From positions 155,930,001-155,994,000 of the forward strand of contig JBITNC010000001.1 in assembly GCA_050084985.1 (NCBI GenBank): DNA of 64,000 nucleotides, written 5' to 3'. Of the stretch, positions 49,790 through 59,600 are shown one piece after another; positions within the stretch are counted from its first letter, which is position 1, and every line of letters starts with the position of its first letter. The stretch is from Nageia nagi. Taxonomy: Eukaryota > Pinophyta. The notes beneath the pieces are model-generated. The model did no database searches and was not told where the DNA came from. It saw only the letters and a list, made by a program, of their open reading frames with translations. Position numbers and translations under genes: made by a program.

Positions 49790-49970
49790 TTCACATGAAA
49801 GTGCATTATGCATCTACATTATTGTATTCAGCTTTTTTAAAGTTCTCCAATCCAAAAAGAGGTATACCTACGATGAAATCTATCTTACTATTTCTTGGAG
49901 AAAAGACTTCTTTCCATGATAGGTCATTACAAGGGAAAACTTCTTTCTCATGCATTTCTTAGATAAACAA
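49790..49970 (-). pseudogene. Probable N-terminal piece of the MULE/SWIM-like pseudogene
   Basis: The reverse strand reads 'MHEKEVFPCNDLSWKEVF' and then 'SKIDFIVGIPLFGLENFKKAE'. This resembles the start of plant MULE/SWIM proteins, where an acidic 'LTW' segment precedes a 'D.alIPy.R..dFv.GE' segment. It lies on the same strand as 43270-44110 and on the other side of the Copia insertion, which supports one gene split by Copia. The match is short and imperfect. Confidence 0.35.
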
Positions 49971-50010
49971 TCTAAATTTCTTGGCTCATTTCTTATCCTT
50001 AACCATTTTA

Positions 50011-50940
50011 GCACTTCCATAGAATGAGTATTCTCAAATAGTTCAAATATTTGAATTCACTTTATATATGATTTAAGAATTAATACCTAAATGAATTATA
50101 CTTAGACTCTTTGATATAATGAATTACTTAGGAACCAATTGTAACATCATAACCTTTGTATATGTTCTACTTACATGCAAAAGATAAGTATGCAAAATTT
50201 GGAAGAAGACATGAGGCTCAAGCATTGTTTGAAAAGATGCATTATGCAACATGGATAAATTTTAATAGTATTAAATATTCAAATTAATTATGATTTTGAA
50301 ATCACTAAGAAAACTCATTCTATGGAATGTGCATGATGTAGAATTTTTATGCATAATTGAATTATACATAAATAAATGGCATTATGCACTTCCACAGAAT
50401 GACTACTCTCAAATAATTTGAAGATTTGAATTCACTCTATATATGATTCAAGAATTAATACATAAATGAATTATACTTAAACTCTTTGATCTAATGAAGC
50501 ACTTAGGACCCAACTGTAACAACATAACCTTTGTATGTGTTCTACTTACGTGCAAAAAATAAGTACACAAAGTGTGAAAGAAGATATAAGGCCTAAGTAT
50601 TGTTTGACAAGATGCATGATTGAGAAATCTTTGGATTTGTCCAAGGAAATGAAGGAACATATTTTTTTATATCCTTCATGTCTTTCTTGTATATCATCTC
50701 TTACATGTTCACCTCCATACTTATACATTTTGTAACCTAATGTATTCCTTCTCATGCCTCGGATAGATCTAGAAATTTTATGGAAAAAATGTTATCAAAG
50801 AATGCCCTTAAACTATTTGATCTAATGAAGCACTTGGGATCTAATTGTAACATCATGACCTTTGTATGTGTTCTACTAATTGCAACCAGAAAATAGGTAT
50901 GTAAGATGTGGAAGAACACATGAGGTCCTTAAATAAATAG
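50011..50940 (+). repeat. Tandem repeat, ~376-bp unit, 2.5 copies
   Basis: GCACTTCCA(T/C)AGAATGA begins copies at 50011 and 50387. Each contains GAATTCACT(T/C)TATATATGATT and a TGTAACA(T/A)CATAACCTTTGTAT segment. A third partial copy (ATTTGATCTAATGAAGCAC) starts near 50815. No conserved frame is found. It lies in the flank of the MULE-like remnant. Confidence 0.8.
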
Positions 50941-51690
50941 ATAATATTATTGATTATTGATATTGTATTTTCAAATGAATGTAATTACCTAGGTTTATTG
51001 ATGCAATATTTGTGAAAATCTTATTTGTAATATTACAGAGTCATGGTATTGAACTATTTTTCAGGAATCCTATACAATAGTACAATGAAGAGATGGAAAA
51101 GGAGGTGTAATAATTATAAAGATGAAAGGAGAAATACTTGAAGGAAATAGAAAGCACTTGCTGAACAATAAATGTTAGAGAAGGGATTACAAGTAAATTG
51201 GTACTTTGGTATGAAGAGAATAAAGCAACTCTTAATTGTACTTTTCTATTGGCTTTATCATTTTTGTATAATTATTTTATTTGGAATCATTCTATTACCT
51301 TGTGCTAATATTTGCATCGACCATTTGGGTACAAATTCTATGCAATAATTTATGCATGGTTGTATGTATGTTGATGCAAATTTTGTACTACCTATGGATA
51401 AAAATACTAATTTCTTTTGGGAATTAGATCATATTTTGTAAATTTAACTATTAAAAATTATTATCCAAACTCTAGATTTAATTATTAGAATTCTTTAGTT
51501 ATAGAAGCGAAAAATCTGATCTATAAGACTTTCAAACATCAAATTTTTATATAATTCATATAAATTTAGTTTGAGTGCTAGGAAAATAACATAAATGGGT
51601 TTCTTATAGAAAATAATGATATTTATAAATGAAAAATAATTAAAATATTTCAAGTAATGATTATATACTTGTAATACGGATTTAACATGA
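50941..51690. other. AT-rich interval, no gene seen
   Basis: This is a non-repetitive AT-rich sequence without a readable protein motif. Confidence 0.5.
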
Positions 51691-52139
51691 ACATTGCTCT
51701 ATTAACTTCAGCGACACCTGGAAAATTTAGAAGACATTGGATCTAGTACAGACCTTAACTTCGTCAACGCCACTGAGCACTCTTGTCCGACCTTCAGCGA
51801 CACCTGGAAAACGTGTTACAGCTATGCATCTATAGGTGCCAACATCTAAATATATTGATTTAGTGGAATGTTGGTACGGAAGAAGTTATATTAATTATTT
51901 CGGGAATGGTGAAGAGCAATAGACTATTCTTACTGAGTTGAAATATAGCTCTACGAAACATGTTGGTATATATGTCTCTTAAGAGCAGCCTGTCGTTAGT
52001 GGACATACTCGGTTGTAGAATTTCCGGTCATTATAAAATTTTACGTGTATGAAACAGATTTTCAACCAGTCCTGATGTAAATCTCATAGATAGCAGTCAA
52101 AAGGCTAATGGGAAAAACTAAATGGGATAGTGATAAGAT
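51691..52139. other. Upstream region of the TIR locus with a 20-bp direct repeat
   Basis: Base composition becomes more gene-like. CTTCAGCGACACCTGGAAAA occurs exactly at 51706-51725 and 51792-51811, 86 bp apart. The region could hold the promoter or a first exon of the TIR gene, but I cannot define either. Confidence 0.4.
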
Positions 52140-52195
52140 ACTACCCCTTTTTGTCATCCATTGAAACATAATAATAAATTCATTTGCCGTGAAAG

Positions 52196-52380
52196 GCATC
52201 TCTAAATATCGCCCACTATTCACAAATAAAGTACAAAACAAAAATATGGAGCCCTAAAGTTCCAGGCGTCGTTCTCCAAACACTAACATGTAAGTGGAGT
52301 GCAGTCCACAAATATTTTATGTTTTCGCTCCCTTCTCCAGCCCAAATCCGTCATTTCAAGGGCAAGAGGGGTTTCCTTCT
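52196..52380 (+). pseudogene. Exon cassette 0 of the TIR gene (broken)
   Basis: It aligns with the three intact cassettes. The start codon context AAAATGTGG has become AAAATATGG, so the in-frame ATG is lost. The part corresponding to the last ~20 codons and the splice donor is deleted after GGGGTTTCCTT. It is a dead duplicate. Confidence 0.6.
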
Positions 52381-52559
52381 TTCCCATTAAGTCTTCATTT
52401 TTCAAGACTGATTACTTGCAACCTAGAACATCTTCTGCGTGCAATCACAAAGTCGTAGTCTTATATTAGTTTTAAGATTCTACCATTGAGATTTTAGTGC
52501 CTTCAATAATTTATACCGAGTGTAGATGGTGTAACTTATTGAATTCATCTGCTGTGCAG

Positions 52560-52799
52560 TCCTCTCTAAACATCACCAGATGTGTACAGATTCCCGATCC
52601 TTTAATACTGTACACTTCAAAAATGTGGAGTCCTAACGTTCCCGGCCTCGTACGCCAAACACTAACCTGTAAGTTGAGTGGAGTCCACAAATATTTTATG
52701 CTTTCACTCCCTTCTCGAGCCCAGATCCGTCATTTCAATGGTAAGAGGGGATTCAGTGCCAGTTCTACCCATCCCCAGAGCAATTGGATCGGTTTTCAG
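52560..52799 (+). CDS. TIR gene, exon cassette 1 (presequence-like peptide)
   Basis: This is 240 nt, open in frame, preceded by CTGTGCAG and followed by the donor CAG|GTGAGT. Codon 22 is ATG. From it the exon encodes 59 residues starting MWSPNVPGL and containing GKRGFSASS. The peptide has no Asp or Glu and is rich in Arg, Lys, Ser and Thr, as in mitochondrial or plastid presequences. If the ATG is the real start, the first 63 nt are untranslated and this is an alternative first exon. If the CAG is a used acceptor, it is an 80-codon phase-0 cassette. Spliced to 54334 it stays in frame. Confidence 0.6.
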
Positions 52800-52993
52800 G
52801 TGAGTTTCCTGCTTCTCCATTAAGCCCTCGTTTTTCAAGACTGCTTGCTTCTAACCTAGATCACCTTCTCCGTGCAATGCCGAAGTCGTAGTCGTATTTT
52901 AATTTTAATATTCTACCATTGAGATTTTAGTGTCTTGGAATGATTTATACTGAGTGTGGATCTTGTAACCCATTGAATTGATTTCCTGTGCAG

Positions 52994-53233
52994 GCCTCTC
53001 TCAACATCACCAGATGTTTACAAATTCCTGATTCTCTAATACTCTACAAAGCAGAAATGCGGAGTTCTAACGTTCAAGGCCTCCTACGCCAAACAGTCAC
53101 CTGTAAGTGGAGTGGAGTCCTGAAATATTTTATGTTTTCATTCTCTTCTCGATCCCAAATCCCTCATTTGTATGGTAAGAGGGAATTGAGTGCCAGTTCC
53201 ACAAATCGCAAGAGCAATTGGATATGTTATCAG
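52994..53233 (+). CDS. TIR gene, exon cassette 2 (presequence-like peptide)
   Basis: It is exactly 240 nt, between CTGTGCAG and CAG|GTTAGT. It has the same reading frame as cassettes 1 and 3 and no indel. The peptide from the internal ATG begins MRSSNVQGLLRQ and contains GKRELSASS. It has a single acidic residue. The differences from the other cassettes are substitutions only, which suggests that the reading frame has been kept after duplication. Confidence 0.6.
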
Positions 53234-53416
53234 GTTAGTTTCCTGCTTCCCGTTAAGTCTTCATTTTTGAAGATTGCTTCCTTCTAACCTAGATCACCTT
53301 TTGCGCGCAATACCAAAGTCGTAGTTTTTTTTTTCTCTACCATTGAGATTTTAGTGTCTTGAATGATTTATACCGAGTTTAGATCGTGTAACTCATTGAG
53401 TTCATTTGATGTGAAG

Positions 53417-53656
53417 GCCTCTCTAAACATTCTGAGATGTTTACAAATTCCTGATCCACTAGTATTGCACAAAACAAAAATGTGGATTCCTAACGTTCCA
53501 GGCGTCTTACGCCAGACACTCACCTGTAATTGGATTGGAGTCCACAAATATTTTTTGCTTTCACTTCCTTCTCCAGCCCAAATCCCTCATTTGCATGGTA
53601 AGAAGGGATTCAGTTCCAGTTCCATCCATCCCAAGGGCAATTGGATTGGTTTTCAG
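53417..53656 (+). CDS. TIR gene, exon cassette 3 (presequence-like peptide)
   Basis: This is 240 nt, preceded by GATGTGAAG (an AAG rather than CAG acceptor) and followed by CAG|GTGATT. The peptide from the ATG starts MWIPNVPGVLRQ and contains GKKGFSSSS, without acidic residues. It is the cassette closest to the TIR exons, with an intron of 677 bp to 54334. Its donor is weaker (GTGATT). Confidence 0.6.
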
Positions 53657-53904
53657 GTGATTTTCCTGTTTCCCCATTAAATCTTCATTTTTTACTACTG
53701 CTTTTAAGACTGCTTGCTTTTAACCTAGATCTCCGTCTGCGTGCAATCTAAAATTCCTAGTTTTATTTTAATTTTTACTTTTCTACCATTATGATTTTAG
53801 TGTCTTGAATGTTTTATGCGGAGTGTAGATAGTGTATAGATATTGGTAAAAGTAATAAAACATACTTTAGTGGCATTTAGTCTGTATTTTTCATTATTAT
53901 TATT

Positions 53905-54051
53905 ATGGGTAGCGCTTGGGCGAGGAAGAGCTTTGAGAATGCATGGATTTCAGGTTTAGTGGAAGAGTTTTCGTTGAGGAATACATCCTGGAGATTCCAC
54001 TTGGATCACCATGGTACTTTGGGTGCTACTAATTTGTCTGTTGTTGTTTAG
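53905..54051 (+). other. Small ORF in the TIR intron, shared segment with 59.5 kb
   Basis: An ATG opens 48 codons (MGSAWARKSFENAWISGL onwards). The stretch 53946-54015 resembles 59495-59570 (ATTTCAG.GTT..TGGAAGAGTTT). It could be a relic of another gene's exon inside the intron or an unused exon. I do not recognise the product. Confidence 0.3.
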
Positions 54052-54333
54052 TGTGTATAAAAAAATGTACGTAGAAACCTTTTTGTTTGTTCTTGAGTGG
54101 CATTCTTGTCTAAACGAGTACCAGTACGGTTTGTAAAAGACTTCATGAGATTGTATGCTTTGATAATACATTTTACTTCTTTTCTGCCTTGAAAATCTTT
54201 ACATTCTATGGTGCTAGTTTTCATCTAGAACTGAGATTGAAACGAGGCGGGTTGGACAAAATAAGCGTGGTTTAGCTATGAACTGCTATGTGAATTATAG
54301 TTTAAAATGTTCTTCAACTGTTGTAACTTGTAG

Positions 54334-54539
54334 ATCAAATATCACGAAAGAACTTTAGCAGATCAAACTTCCTCGGAAATTTCTCAGAACTATATGGATC
54401 GGATACTTTTGAGGGAGTTTAGTCTGCAGTTCCGAATTCGTAGACAAAAGAAGGCGCAGAACACTCTGAACTTCTGTTGTGGGCAGCTCTCCGAGGCTAT
54501 GGAATTGGATAGGAAGGAATTGAGTTCTTCAATACATTG
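54334..54539 (+). CDS. TIR gene, middle exon
   Basis: This is 206 nt, open, after the acceptor AACTTGTAG and before the donor CATTG|GTAATA. It starts in phase 0 and so joins in frame to any of the 240-nt cassettes. It ends in phase 2, which fits the next exon exactly (TG|C gives Cys). It encodes a linker of 68 residues: 'IKYHERTLADQTSSEISQNY', a basic helix 'FRIRRQKKAQNT', and an acidic end. No known domain is seen. Confidence 0.65.
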
Positions 54540-54714
54540 GTAATATGGACTCAATTTCAATTTTAGTATGGTTTACTTCGCCAATCCATGTGATGGTGAA
54601 ATGCTAATATCAATCAAGATAAAATGCCGATCATCTTTATGTAGTTGATGACTTTTCTTTGTTGAAGATCTTACTTGTATTGAAACTGAAACGAATACAT
54701 TTTTTTTTTTGCAG

Positions 54715-55324
54715 CGGGGATAAAGATGTGTTTCTCTGTCACAGTGGCAAACAGAAGAATTTCGTTCGACAGCTTCATCGAGACCTGATGAGAGCTCATG
54801 TTTCATGCTTCTTTGACGAAGATAACAGAAGCTTACCACTAGCCGAAAAGTTTCCTCCTCTCATATTTAAAGCTGCCGAAAGATGCAAAATAGCAGTTGT
54901 AATTCTATCCAAGGATTTTATTGTTTCAAAGTGGCCAATGCTCGAACTCTCAGCCTTCATTAGCGCCATTAGTTCAGGTACAAATGCCAAGCTCAAACTA
55001 CTGCCCATATTTTTCATGATGAGCCCAAAGGAACTTCACATCACGAAAGACAGTCCTGAATGGCAAAAGTTGGATGTAAGCAATGACACAAGAGCTAAAT
55101 TTGAAGATGCTCTAAAAGAAGTTCGCCCAATTAAGGGATTCCACGTTCGTGAAGGTGAAAATGAAGTGGAGTTGAGAGACAATGTTGTGAAAGAAATCTG
55201 TTGCCTCCTTAAGGGAATCGATCCGGAGTACGCCATTAGAGAAGCCCCTCAAAGCTATATTCAATTAAAAGTGAAGTTCTTGAAACTTTCTATCATGTTC
55301 AGGTTTTACTGGAAGTCCCATTAG
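54715..55324 (+). CDS. TIR-domain exon
   Basis: After a tract of 11 T and GCAG the exon begins C GGG GAT and encodes a TIR domain: KDVFLCHSGKQKNFVRQL (box 1, plant DVFLSF.G), 'VSCFFDED', 'CKIAVVILSKDFIVSKW' and WPMLELSAFI. The Glu of the W...EL motif corresponds to the catalytic Glu of NAD-cleaving TIRs. 'LLPIFFMMSP' and a C-terminal helix follow. The domain is complete at about 150 residues, with no NB-ARC or LRR after it. The frame ends at TAG 55322. TIR domains signal in immunity, often by NAD+ hydrolysis. With the presequence-like exons this would be an organelle-targeted TIR-only protein of about 330 residues. Confidence 0.85.
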
Positions 55325-55599
55325 CTGGCATCAAAGCTATATTTGCTTCAACTTCAACTTCTTATGGCCTAAGGAAATGATTGGCATGCAGTGGCTATGT
55401 TATTCTAATTTTTACATACTTGTAATTAGCATTATTGGATAGTCCTGGGAAATAACACAGTTATTTATATTATATGTTTTATTCTATTTTAATATTTTTA
55501 TTATTGGTAAATTCTTTTTTAAATTTAGGAGAAGGATATTTAAACTTGAAATATATTTTATCAGTTTTTTAATGGAATATTTTCATCTTTACCAGAGCT
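55325..55599. other. 3' flank of the TIR gene
   Basis: It includes a continuation of an alternative frame to TGA 55378 (see findings) and AT-rich sequence that would hold the 3' untranslated region. No separate gene is seen. Confidence 0.4.
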
Positions 55600-56430
55600 G
55601 GGCAATGCCTTGGTTTGAAATAGTGAGACTTCACCATGATATCCTTTAAATGCAACATTCTCACTATTCTGGGGATTACACCGTCGTTCGTAGCTATACA
55701 CACAACTAATTTGGCTTACGGCACCTTCATGGCAAGTATCAACGTAGCAACTTTCTTCTTCACTTCTTCGTTGTTTTCTCTGAATGGCTAGCTGTTTTTG
55801 GCCAATAAATGCATGAGATTGAGAACCATTGATCGAACACTCGTGTTAAGGATTTGCAACAAGTTTTTGAGTAATTCCCCACCGCACCCATTTTCAACCG
55901 CAATGTTAGCGGCCCTATCTTCGAAACCTTGGGATAGGATTTTTATGGTTTTCACCACAATGCAAAATAGTGCATTGAGCTCTTTATTGGAGCGTCGTGT
56001 TCTTATTGGGAGTGCGAATAGAGCAGGTAGGGCTTCATGGTCTATGATGAGAAATTTGTCGCAATGGAACCCAATAGGCTCGCGACACTTCTTTTATAAA
56101 ATTCTCATATGGTTTAGGGGGCTTAGTTGCTTCGATTTGGAGAGGCTTTCACTAATGAGGGACAATGTTCTCTTCTTCCACCATGATTACAGAAGTGTTT
56201 CCTGAGTGTTAGTTTCTATGCTTGTGGCTTGAATGATTCTTCGTGGTTATCCTCCTTTTTTATTTGTGGCATGCGTGGTATGGTTATTCTGCTCGTCATG
56301 GCCATTATTCTGCACAAACTTCACCACGTCACTCAGCAGCGAAACCGCAGCAAGCGGCGCCACCACTTGTGGAGGAGATGGCTTTGTCAAAAAGACGGCA
56401 TAGAAACGTCGAGGGCCACTAAATGACCTT
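55600..56430 (-). pseudogene. Armadillo-repeat protein pseudogene
   Basis: The reverse strand reads, from high to low coordinates, 'APLAAVSLLSDVVKFVQNNG' (about 56360-56300), 'SVASLLGSIATNF' (about 56080), 'ELNALFCIVVKTIKILSQGFEDRAANIAVENG', 'LLKNLLQILNTSVRSMVLNLMHLLAKNS' and then TAG at 55788. After the stop it continues 'ENNEEVKKKVATLILAMKVP' and 'NDGVIPRIVRMLH' (to about 55640). The pattern of Ala-rich helices followed by 'ENG' and 'NDGVIPRIV' is typical of plant ARM repeats, as in U-box ligases. At least one frameshift (near 56055) and two stops break it. It is convergent with the TIR gene. The subfamily is unknown. Confidence 0.5.
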
Positions 56431-59150
56431 ATAAAACTAAAGGGTTATTTTTTAAATAAAAAATTTGTCATCGTCATATTAGAAAATAAGATATTTGTTG
56501 AGGTTATTTTAGTAATTTTTTATAAATTTAAATCAAACTTCTAAAATCACACAAAAGCATTAAATTTCATGATTGATAATATAAATATAGTCTTGATTAT
56601 TGGTATTTATATTATTAATATCATCAAATAATTCTATTAAGGTTAAAAAAATTATATTGTAGCATAAAAATATCACACATTCAATCTTAAATTTAATTAT
56701 AATTATATTGGATTGAGGGTTACATGCATTATTAAGATAGTAGATACTCTATATTGACATCTATATCTCATAATATCAATGGATTTTTTACCAAAATAAT
56801 TTGCAAGAACCTTCACCTTTTTTACACATTAAGGGTAATATATAAATGCAATTTTAAGAAACTTTATTGAATTTTTATATTAACTTTCATTTACCATCAT
56901 TATCTATCTTTTTAATCATTAGCTACATGATATTTTTATAAGGTATTAGTTGCACAATTTCACAAGGTTTTGATTTATTTTAAAAGGTATAATTTGATTT
57001 TATGATTTTCTTATAAGTAAAATAGAACAAAGAATGAAGCATTATTACAATAAATCAAATATAAAATTGTTAATAAATTCATACAATTTACATTCTAAAA
57101 TATGGAAAGATTATAGTTATCATCATTTTTATATCTATAAAAAAAATGAAAAAATAATTTATATATGCACAAATTAAAATAATGCACAATTCATTATATT
57201 CATAACTACATTGAAATATTTGATAATAATTCATGCTAATTAGATTTATCTTTATTCCACATTTAAAGATAACTTACATTAAAATTGATAAATCCAAAAA
57301 TATATTTTAATTTATCAAATAAATGAATAAATTCTAGATACAATTTTATTTTATATTGACAAACTATCTTATTTATAAATAACTACAGAAAATAAATAAA
57401 TTATTTAAACAACCATAAAATTTGATGTTATTTTAGATTATTTTTTATAAATACTAAGATGTCAAATTATATGGAATAATGCCCATACCCTAGTAGTGTG
57501 CATACTTGTGCTAATAATTCCTATTTAAATTTTCCTTTCCCTCTTAACTCCGAGGACCAAAGGTCTCATTCTTAATTCAAGCTTAATTAATACTAGGACT
57601 ATATGAGGCTGCCTTCACATGAAGTTGCAAGGAGCTTGGAATCCATCGACTATTTCAATCTAGTACAAGAAGCAGTTCCTTTGTTTTCCTCATAATTCAG
57701 GTAAAAGTAAAGAAATCTCTTTTATATCATGTCACTGCATAATGTTTAAAGATAAAATTTGTTTCTATAATATAGACACAATCTAGATAGAAGATACCAA
57801 TGTGTATTAAGTGTTGAGGCTAGGTTTGATATACTGCAGTTTATTAAGATTTTTAGCAATTAAACTATGCAAAATGGAAAAAAAGCATTGTGTGCAATGT
57901 TTTAATTGTCATCTTTTTATTTTTATGTTTATGTTTATTATTATTTTGTGTTAAAATCTTCAACAAAGATTGTCCTCAATATCTTATTATTGTAATGCCA
58001 TCTCTTAATTGTGTGTGGGATGTCAATCTCATTTGTTATCCTTCAATAACATGAATGCCAATGTTATATATGGAATTTTACATTTAAATACTTGGTTAGT
58101 TCACCTTTCTTTGAAATAGAAACATGTATTTGCATTATGCTTCAAATTAAAATTTTAGTCTGAACTATTTTTAAGAAATCTTTAGAAGCAATATTTTTAT
58201 CAACAAGTAAAAGGGTATAGATAATTCACTATCAATCAACCATGAGAGGAAGCAAAGATAGTAGAGTTTATAAAATTTTCATTGATAAAAGTAATTTAAT
58301 ATTATTTTTCATGTTTAATTTTTTTTACGTATTTTTTTATATGGATCAAAACTTATTTATGAGTTCTTAATTATTTGAAAAAATATTTAAAATATTCTTC
58401 TAATCTCATATAATATCAAAAATACTTTTTGGAAATAAAAAGTAAAAGAAAAAAAAATTACACAAATAAATATAGAATAAAAAACTTTATTAAACTATAT
58501 ATTTTATTTTTAACTAAATTTGTATATATTTATATTTAATTAATAGTATATATAATATTATATATATATATATGTAAAATTCTAATTGCATATAATAGTT
58601 TATACTATTTTTGATATTTAAAAAAAAATAGAGCTATTTTTTATATAAATTTTTCACTCTTAACAATGTCAAATATAAGTTAAATAAAAAATTTGAAAGG
58701 TATGTTATTGAGTGAAATGTTGGTGTAATGGTTAGAATGTTGGACTTTCAACTTGAAAAGAAGAGAAGAGAAACTACTCCTTTTTGATATTATAAAAGTA
58801 TTTTGGATATTTAATTATTTCTATCCATTTGAGAATTTATATCTTATATTTTATTTTGAAAGTGAAGAAATTATCATTTCATAATTTAATGCTTCCTATT
58901 AGTAGTGAAGTATGTAATAATGTAGAAATCTTTAATTTCTATTAAAAAAACATTTTCACAAATATTTATTTAATAATTTTATTCATAAAAAAAGAATAAT
59001 TTTTATAATGGAGATGAGAATTGAAAACTCAATATTTTCAATAATTTTACATAATGTGTGTATACACTTCAATTATCCTTCTTTCAAAAGAAAAAGTTTA
59101 AAGTATTAAACAAATCATTCTTTTAGTTTTATGTTTAATGGAATACTAAA
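56431..59150. other. AT-rich intergenic DNA
   Basis: It is very AT-rich with a TATATA run at 58559-58572 and many short A/T tracts. The only gene-like patch is 57480-57700, where a 30-codon frame (MRLPSHEVARSLESIDYFNL) ends just before TTCAG|GTAAAAG. It could be an untranslated exon, but nothing follows that I recognise. Confidence 0.5.
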
Positions 59151-59159
59151 ATTTATATT

Positions 59160-59600
59160 GACAGACAATGATTCTCACGAAATTCCAGGCCGTCTGCACC
59201 GCGCGTACCAACTAAGATGACATCACGAAGATGTACAGCTGCTGTTTCGGAGAAAAACTATTTGAATAAAGGCCGCACTGGAGACTTTACATTCGATCGA
59301 CCGTAGGAATTTGTATAATGCTATTAATTAATATTATGCTCCCCTTTGTCCACACTCTCAGAGTCCCGATACCGTAGCTATGTGTCAAACACAATTCGGT
59401 AGGCGCTGAGTTAACCGTCTTTTTGAATCGAGTTCGAATCTGGAGGGAGCAGAGGGTGAGATTTCTCTTGGTTGTCAACGATGGTGTTAGGAAATGCCGA
59501 AATTTCAGAGTTGGAGGAAGAGTTTCCGTGAAGGAACCTCTTCACGAGAACCGACTTGGATAACCATGATACATCGCAGGCCCTACCATTTTGTTTTCTT
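59160..59600 (+). pseudogene. Gene remnant with a segment shared with the TIR intron
   Basis: A GC-richer patch contains ATG 59481, which opens MVLGNAEISELEEEFP and then meets TGA. In the related segment at 53946-54015 the frame continues (EEFSLRNTSWRFHLDHH), and here 'RNLFTRTDLDNHDTSQAL' follows the stop. The remnant therefore seems to be a broken first exon of a gene I cannot name. The upstream 300 bp may be its promoter. Confidence 0.35.

Larger units (their letters stand above)
52140..53840 (+). repeat. Tandem array of ~430-bp units, each with a duplicated exon
   Basis: Similar units follow each other with exon starts at 52196 (damaged), 52560, 52994 and 53417. The steps are 364, 434 and 423 bp. 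A truncated fifth unit (only the upstream intron part) ends near 53840. Each unit consists of intron sequence ending in a conserved 'ctaccattgagattttagtg' block, a putative 3' splice site, a 240-nt exon and a GT donor. The first unit has lost its ATG (ATA) and its exon end. Confidence 0.85.

Noticed and set aside
55798-56205. Open frame of 135 codons on the + strand
   Set aside because: The reverse strand carries clear armadillo-like sequence. The + frame has no motif and is its shadow.
58725-58770. tRNA-like GGTGTAATGGTTAGAATG followed by an anticodon-loop-like CTTTCAA
   Set aside because: The anticodon stem does not pair and there is no T arm after it.
59355-59450. tRNA-like box B (GAGTTCGAATCTGG) preceded by a weak box A
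   Set aside because: No acceptor stem or anticodon arm can be formed. It could be a SINE trace, but there is no second copy in the window.
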